A stretch of DNA of 64,000 nucleotides from Riptortus pedestris (taxonomy: Eukaryota > Arthropoda > Insecta > Hemiptera > Alydidae), in the NCBI GenBank assembly GCA_019009955.1, contig CM032228.1, forward strand, positions 130,889,001-130,953,000, read 5' to 3'. Positions 59,888-64,000 of this stretch are shown here, in pieces. The position numbers and the translations under genes were made by a program. The notes under the pieces are model-generated. The model was not told the origin of the DNA, did not search any database, and worked only from the letters and a program-made list of their open reading frames with translations. Each line of letters opens with the position of its first letter. Position 1 is the stretch's first letter.

Positions 59888-60765
59888 ATTAGTATTAGAT
59901 GCTACCGATCCTTCCATCCAAATGACGGTCATTAGTATTGGATGCAGCCGAACCTCTCATCAAAAAGACGGTACATTAGTATTGGATGCTACCGATCCTT
60001 CCATCCAAATGACGGTCATTAGTATTGGATGCAGCCGAACCTCTCATCAAAATGAGGGTACATTAGTGTTGAATGCAACCGATCCTTCCATCCAAATGAC
60101 AGTCATTTGTATTGGATCCAGCCGAACCTCTCATCAAAATGACGGTACATTAGTATTGGATGTAGCCAAACCTCTCATCAAAATGATGGTCATTAGTATT
60201 GGATGTAGCCAAACCTCTCATCAAAATGACGGTACATTAGTATTAGATGCTACCGATCCTTCCATCCAAATGACGGTCATTAGTATTGGATGCAGCCGAA
60301 CCTCTCATCAAAATGACGGTACATTAGTATTGGATGCTACCGATCCTTCCATCCAAATGACGGTCATTAGTATTGGATGCAGCCGACCCTCTCATCAAAA
60401 TGACGGTCATTAGTATTGGATGTAGCCAAACCTCTCATCAAAATGACGGTACATTAGTATTGGAGCAACCGACCCTTTCTTCCAAATAACGGTCATTAGT
60501 ATTGGATGCAGCCGAACCTCTCATCAAAATGACGGTACATTAGTATTGGATGCAGCCGAACCTCTCATCAAAATGACGGTACATTAGTATTGGATGCTAT
60601 CGATCCTTCCATCCAAATGACGGTCATTAGTATTGGATGTAGCCAAACCTCTCATCAAAATGATGGTACATTAGTATTGGATACAATCGGGCCCCATCAA
60701 AATGACGGTACATAATTATTGGATGGAACAGGTATTCCTAACCAAATGACAGTAAATTAGTATTC
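59888..60765. repeat. Minisatellite, 43/44-bp monomers in an 87-bp dimer, about 20 monomers
   Basis: Monomer A has ATGCAGCCGAACCTCTCATC and monomer B has ATGCTACCGATCCTTCCATC, both starting ATTAGTATTGG. The 87-bp dimer is a multiple of three, which leaves a 163-codon repetitive frame (59922-60413) with a 29-residue period. Toward the right end the strict alternation breaks down. Confidence 0.95.
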
Positions 60766-60875
60766 ACCGTACATCCCTTAAGGGAAATCTGATAATAAAT
60801 ATTCCATAAAAAAAAAAAAAATTATCTTTTCCGATAAACAAACCGGTATGCAGGTGTATATCTCTTGGGAATTTT

Positions 60876-61015
60876 AGCAGATTTCCCTTAAGGGAAATCA
60901 GCTATTGAGGTCGTACTCATGAGGCGATTTTCGAAATATTTCTTCAAATGTCCATTGATCCTACCCAGGAGATGACGAAAATGAGGTCCGTTCAAAACTA
61001 TATATATATATATAG

Positions 61016-61089
<74 letters not shown>

Positions 61090-61614
61090 TTGTCTGTTAA
61101 CACTCTAGCGGTCGCAATTTTTGTTTAATCGTCACCAAACTCGGTATTTAATCGTTTTATGTAAAAAGGAAGATCAAGTTCCTTAACGGCTGAATCCGGA
61201 CCCGTGCGAGGGGGGGTTTAGAGGGGGGGATTTTCAAAAATTCGAAATATCTCCGTTATTATGCATCGGATCGAAATATTGTATAGAACCAATCTTATTG
61301 CAAATTAAATTTACTATAAATATTGTTATATGCATTTATTCTCTATCTTGAATATTAACCGAGATATTTGCATTTGTAATCTGCCGAGAGCTCTGGTGGC
61401 CGTTTCCATAACTATTCGTCCCTCGTGAATAGGTTTAGAGGTTAGGTTAACTGTTTTTTGGGGCTAGAAACTACTGGGTTATTACGCCCTAAATAATGTT
61501 TTAGGTTTAGAGGTTTCTTACTACTACAGTTGTTATTCGGCAGATTTCTCTATTGTAAAACTTCACGTGGGAAATCTGCTTAGTTTACGCAGCCCCTGCG
61601 TGACGGACTTTCTT
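60876..61614 (+). mobile_element. HINE-like element, best-preserved full-length copy
   Basis: 5' end TTTTAGCAGATTTCCCTTAA and palindrome partner AGGGAAATCAGCT, leader to GGTCCGTTCAAAAC, (TA)n to about 61086, core with TCTAGCGGTCGCAATTTTTG and GGGGGGTTTAGAGGGGGG, then GGGAAATCTGCTTAGTTT, hairpin ACGCAGCCCCTGCGT and end GACGGACTTT. The 5' AGCAGATTTCCC is the inverse of the 3' subterminal GGGAAATCTGCT. Confidence 0.75.
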
Positions 61615-61618
61615 TAGT

Positions 61619-61619
<1 letters not shown>

Positions 61620-61677
<58 letters not shown>
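61620..61677. repeat. (TA)n between two elements
   Basis: Separates the 3' end of the HINE-like copy from the Helitron-like element. Confidence 0.9.
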
Positions 61678-61682
<5 letters not shown>

Positions 61683-61689
61683 GTAACCT

Positions 61690-63013
61690 CTGCCTGTACA
61701 TTGATTTTTTTCACGATAACTTTTTTTTTCACATGTCATAGACACCATAACTGCATTTTGTTTCTTTCGTGTCTGTTTGTTTGTTTATTTGTTAGTTTGT
61801 TTGTTTGTTACCTTTTCAAGCATAAACGGCTGAACCGAATTTTATGTAACTTGGTATAGATATTACTACTAGCCCAACTTAGACTTTAGGCTATATTAAT
61901 ATTCTCTGAGACGAACAGGAGTGGGGGTTATAAGGGAGACCTGAAATTAAAAATAGCGATATTTCGTTTCCTATTCGTTTTTCGGCAAATATGCACATAA
62001 CAAAAGTTGTTTAGTTTGTTATTTAGAGTAACGTTTGTTATGTGCACTTTTGACGTATACCTAAGTATAAATGAGATATACGTTAAAAACTACAGCGGAA
62101 GTCAACAATTTTATTTGGCACAAAGACTCAACCGAACTAAACATAACTCGGTATGTGAATTAGCAGTAACTCCTCCATGATAATAAGATGTACCAACATT
62201 TCTAGGGACGAGCAGGAGTGGGGGTTGTAAGGGAGGCCTTAAATTTAAAGTAGCGGTATTTCGTTTTCTATTCGTTTTTCTGCAAATGTGCACATGACAA
62301 AAGTAGTTTATTTTTTTATTTGAAGTAACTTTTGTGCAATTCACTTTTGTCTTATAACAAAGTATAAACGAGATATACGCTAAAACTTTAGCGGGAGCCA
62401 ACAATTTTATTGGGCACTAACGATTGAACCGAACTTAACAAAACTCGGATTGTCAATTAGCATTAATTCTTCCATGATTATAAGCTATATTAAAATTTTT
62501 AGGTTCGAACGGGAGTGGGGGTTATAAGGGAAGCCTGGAATAAAAATTCGCGATATTTCATTGTCTATTTGTTTTTCGACAAATGTGCACATAACAAAAG
62601 TGGTTTACTTTGTTATTTAGAGTAACTTTTGTTTTATACATTTTTTCGGGAACAATGTATGAAGCAAGTAATTAGCGTAGAAATATTGATATACTCAACA
62701 ATTCTTTCCAATATGAACTACCAGGTACCTCACCTGGAAAAATTAATTCAAATCTATGTTAGTATTTTGTCCTTAATAATTCAAATCTATGCTTAATGCA
62801 CAGGAGACGGGAAATATGACAATATGGAGGACAGTGTATTCTTACATAAAAAATTAATTTTATTATTAACAAATCCTCAGCAACGACGGGTATAAACCCT
62901 AAACACTGGGACGGGTGAACGTCAAAATATTGTGCAAAGTAAAGCCTTGCAAAAAAATACCATCTCCATTCAACCTTAGATGAATTCCCGGGCGAAGCCG
63001 GGTATCTGAGCTA

Positions 63014-63014
<1 letters not shown>
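61690..63014 (+). mobile_element. Non-autonomous Helitron-like element with internal tandem units
   Basis: The 3' end has a hairpin around CCCGGGCGAAGCCGGGT then ATCTGAGCTAG, ending CTAG before TATATA, the classic Helitron CTRR terminus. The interior is three units of 297 bp (marker GAGTGGGGGTT at about 61919, 62216 and 62513), each with GATATTTCGTTTCCTATTCG-like and ACGAGATATACG-like blocks. The 5' end is uncertain. It shares its interior with the element in tropomyosin intron 2. Confidence 0.65.
61805..62640 (+). repeat. Three 297-bp tandem units inside the Helitron-like element
   Basis: Spacing of the shared GTGGGGGTT block is 297 bases twice. Units differ by scattered substitutions. Confidence 0.7.

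Positions 63015-63075
<61 letters not shown>
63013..63075. repeat. (TA)n at the Helitron-like 3' end
   Basis: Begins immediately after CTAG of the element terminus. Confidence 0.9.
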
Positions 63076-63335
63076 CACCTATTTAATAAAATAAGCAAAT
63101 ACTGAAAAATCAATGAATGTTTTTAGTGAACGTGCCAACAACTTCAACGTTATATTATTATTCATATTATTGTATTGAAATAGCTGAAAAAATATTTTAA
63201 AAAATCATAAAGAGTCACAATGATTTATAATATGCAAGAACTTATCAATCCCCAGTAGCTGTACCAAATAAAAACCGTATGAACTTGATTAAATAATTAA
63301 ATTCAGGAAATTTTTACCAAAGGAGAGCCGTGATA

Positions 63336-63417
63336 TTTTTATTTCAGAGCGAAACAAAAGTAACTTATTAAATCACGAGGCATAATGGAGCAATTATTGA
63401 AGGGGCAGGAAAGAAAG
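63336..63417 (+). CDS. Possible 5' coding exon of a gene running off the window (weak)
   Basis: Acceptor-like TTTTTATTTCAG ends at about 63347. A leader then precedes ATG at 63385 and eleven codons (MEQLLKGQERK) before a donor-like GTACAA at 63418. A further open stretch at 63876-63968 reads EVKAHRITLGAAKVKKRINR. I do not recognise either piece; chance is quite possible in AT-rich DNA. Confidence 0.15.
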
Positions 63418-64000
63418 GTACAATTACATTACTTAACAATTCTGTTACACAACAATGGCTCTCATTGTTTATTATTGTTCATTGTTACAATGAATTTCAA
63501 ATGTTACTTCTCAGTAAGAAAGTTAAAATATACATCTCACCTTTTTGTTGTATGCATAACAACTTTAATATTACATCAGTGCCATATATATTCACAGCAC
63601 ATTACTATTTTGTCACTTATAAAATATTGGTGATATGTCGGGATAAGTCCAACCATACATTTACCAAAAACGTATAACCACCTTTTTATTTCCGTCAGCT
63701 ACCATAATTATTTCATCCATTATAGTAATTAGGTAATTACCACAGAGAACAATGGACCCTATCACTATTTTCTTCCAACAAACTATTTTTCAGGCCTAAC
63801 ATTCCTCAATATTTTTCCATTAATTTCATTTTCTAGATAGATTAATACTATAACAGATTATTGATGTTATATTAAAAAATCTGAAGTGAAGGCTCACCGA
63901 ATCACCCTTGGTGCTGCTAAAGTAAAAAAAAGGATCAACAGAAATGATGGAGGGATTTATCTCAGAAAATAGGTCCTAGATGTAAGTTTTAATATATTAG

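Noticed and set aside
59922..60413. 163-codon open frame with 29-residue repeats
   Set aside because: It is a by-product of the 87-bp tandem array, whose unit length is divisible by three. No signal peptide, domain or promoter is seen.

Overview
This window is nuclear DNA of an animal, most likely an insect. It is AT-rich, has spliceosomal introns with GT-AG borders, and is dense in (TA)n, (CA)n and (GA)n microsatellites and in eukaryotic transposon debris. I see no prokaryotic gene layout, CRISPR array or operon. The one long conserved gene is a tropomyosin whose protein reads like insect Tm2. The insect order cannot be fixed from this window.

Genes lie almost entirely in 42.2-55.2 kb. A plus-strand tropomyosin gene has eight constant coding exons (42307-48916) and two alternative last exons, 9a (49707-49789) and 9b (54019-54101). 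Each complete reading gives 284 residues. Two minus-strand acylphosphatase genes lie in the interval between exons 9a and 9b: one with two coding exons (50583-51284) and one with a single exon (52735-53037). A GC-rich TATA-box segment with a splice donor near 30.07-30.22 kb is the best candidate for the tropomyosin promoter and untranslated first exon, about 12 kb upstream of the start codon.

The rest (1-42 kb and 55-64 kb) is intergenic or intronic and shaped by repeats. (1) A tRNA-derived SINE has about 17 copies, three of them near full length inside tropomyosin introns. (2) A non-autonomous family combines a 5' palindrome, a (TA)n or (CA)n tract, a conserved core and a 3' hairpin; it looks like a Helentron-associated (HINE/DINE-like) element. 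(3) A second non-autonomous family has Helitron-type CTRR 3' ends. (4) 5'-truncated, decayed non-LTR retrotransposon pieces carry RNase H, a zinc knuckle or ORF1. (5) There is one decayed Tc1-like transposase. (6) Two minisatellites (28-bp unit; 87-bp dimeric unit) and a long fold-back palindrome complete the set. Most longer open reading frames outside 42-55 kb are chance or repeat-driven.

The most notable architecture is the pair of antisense acylphosphatase paralogues, one intron-containing and one intronless, inside the interval that separates the mutually exclusive tropomyosin tails. I found nothing I can defend as a wholly new biological system.
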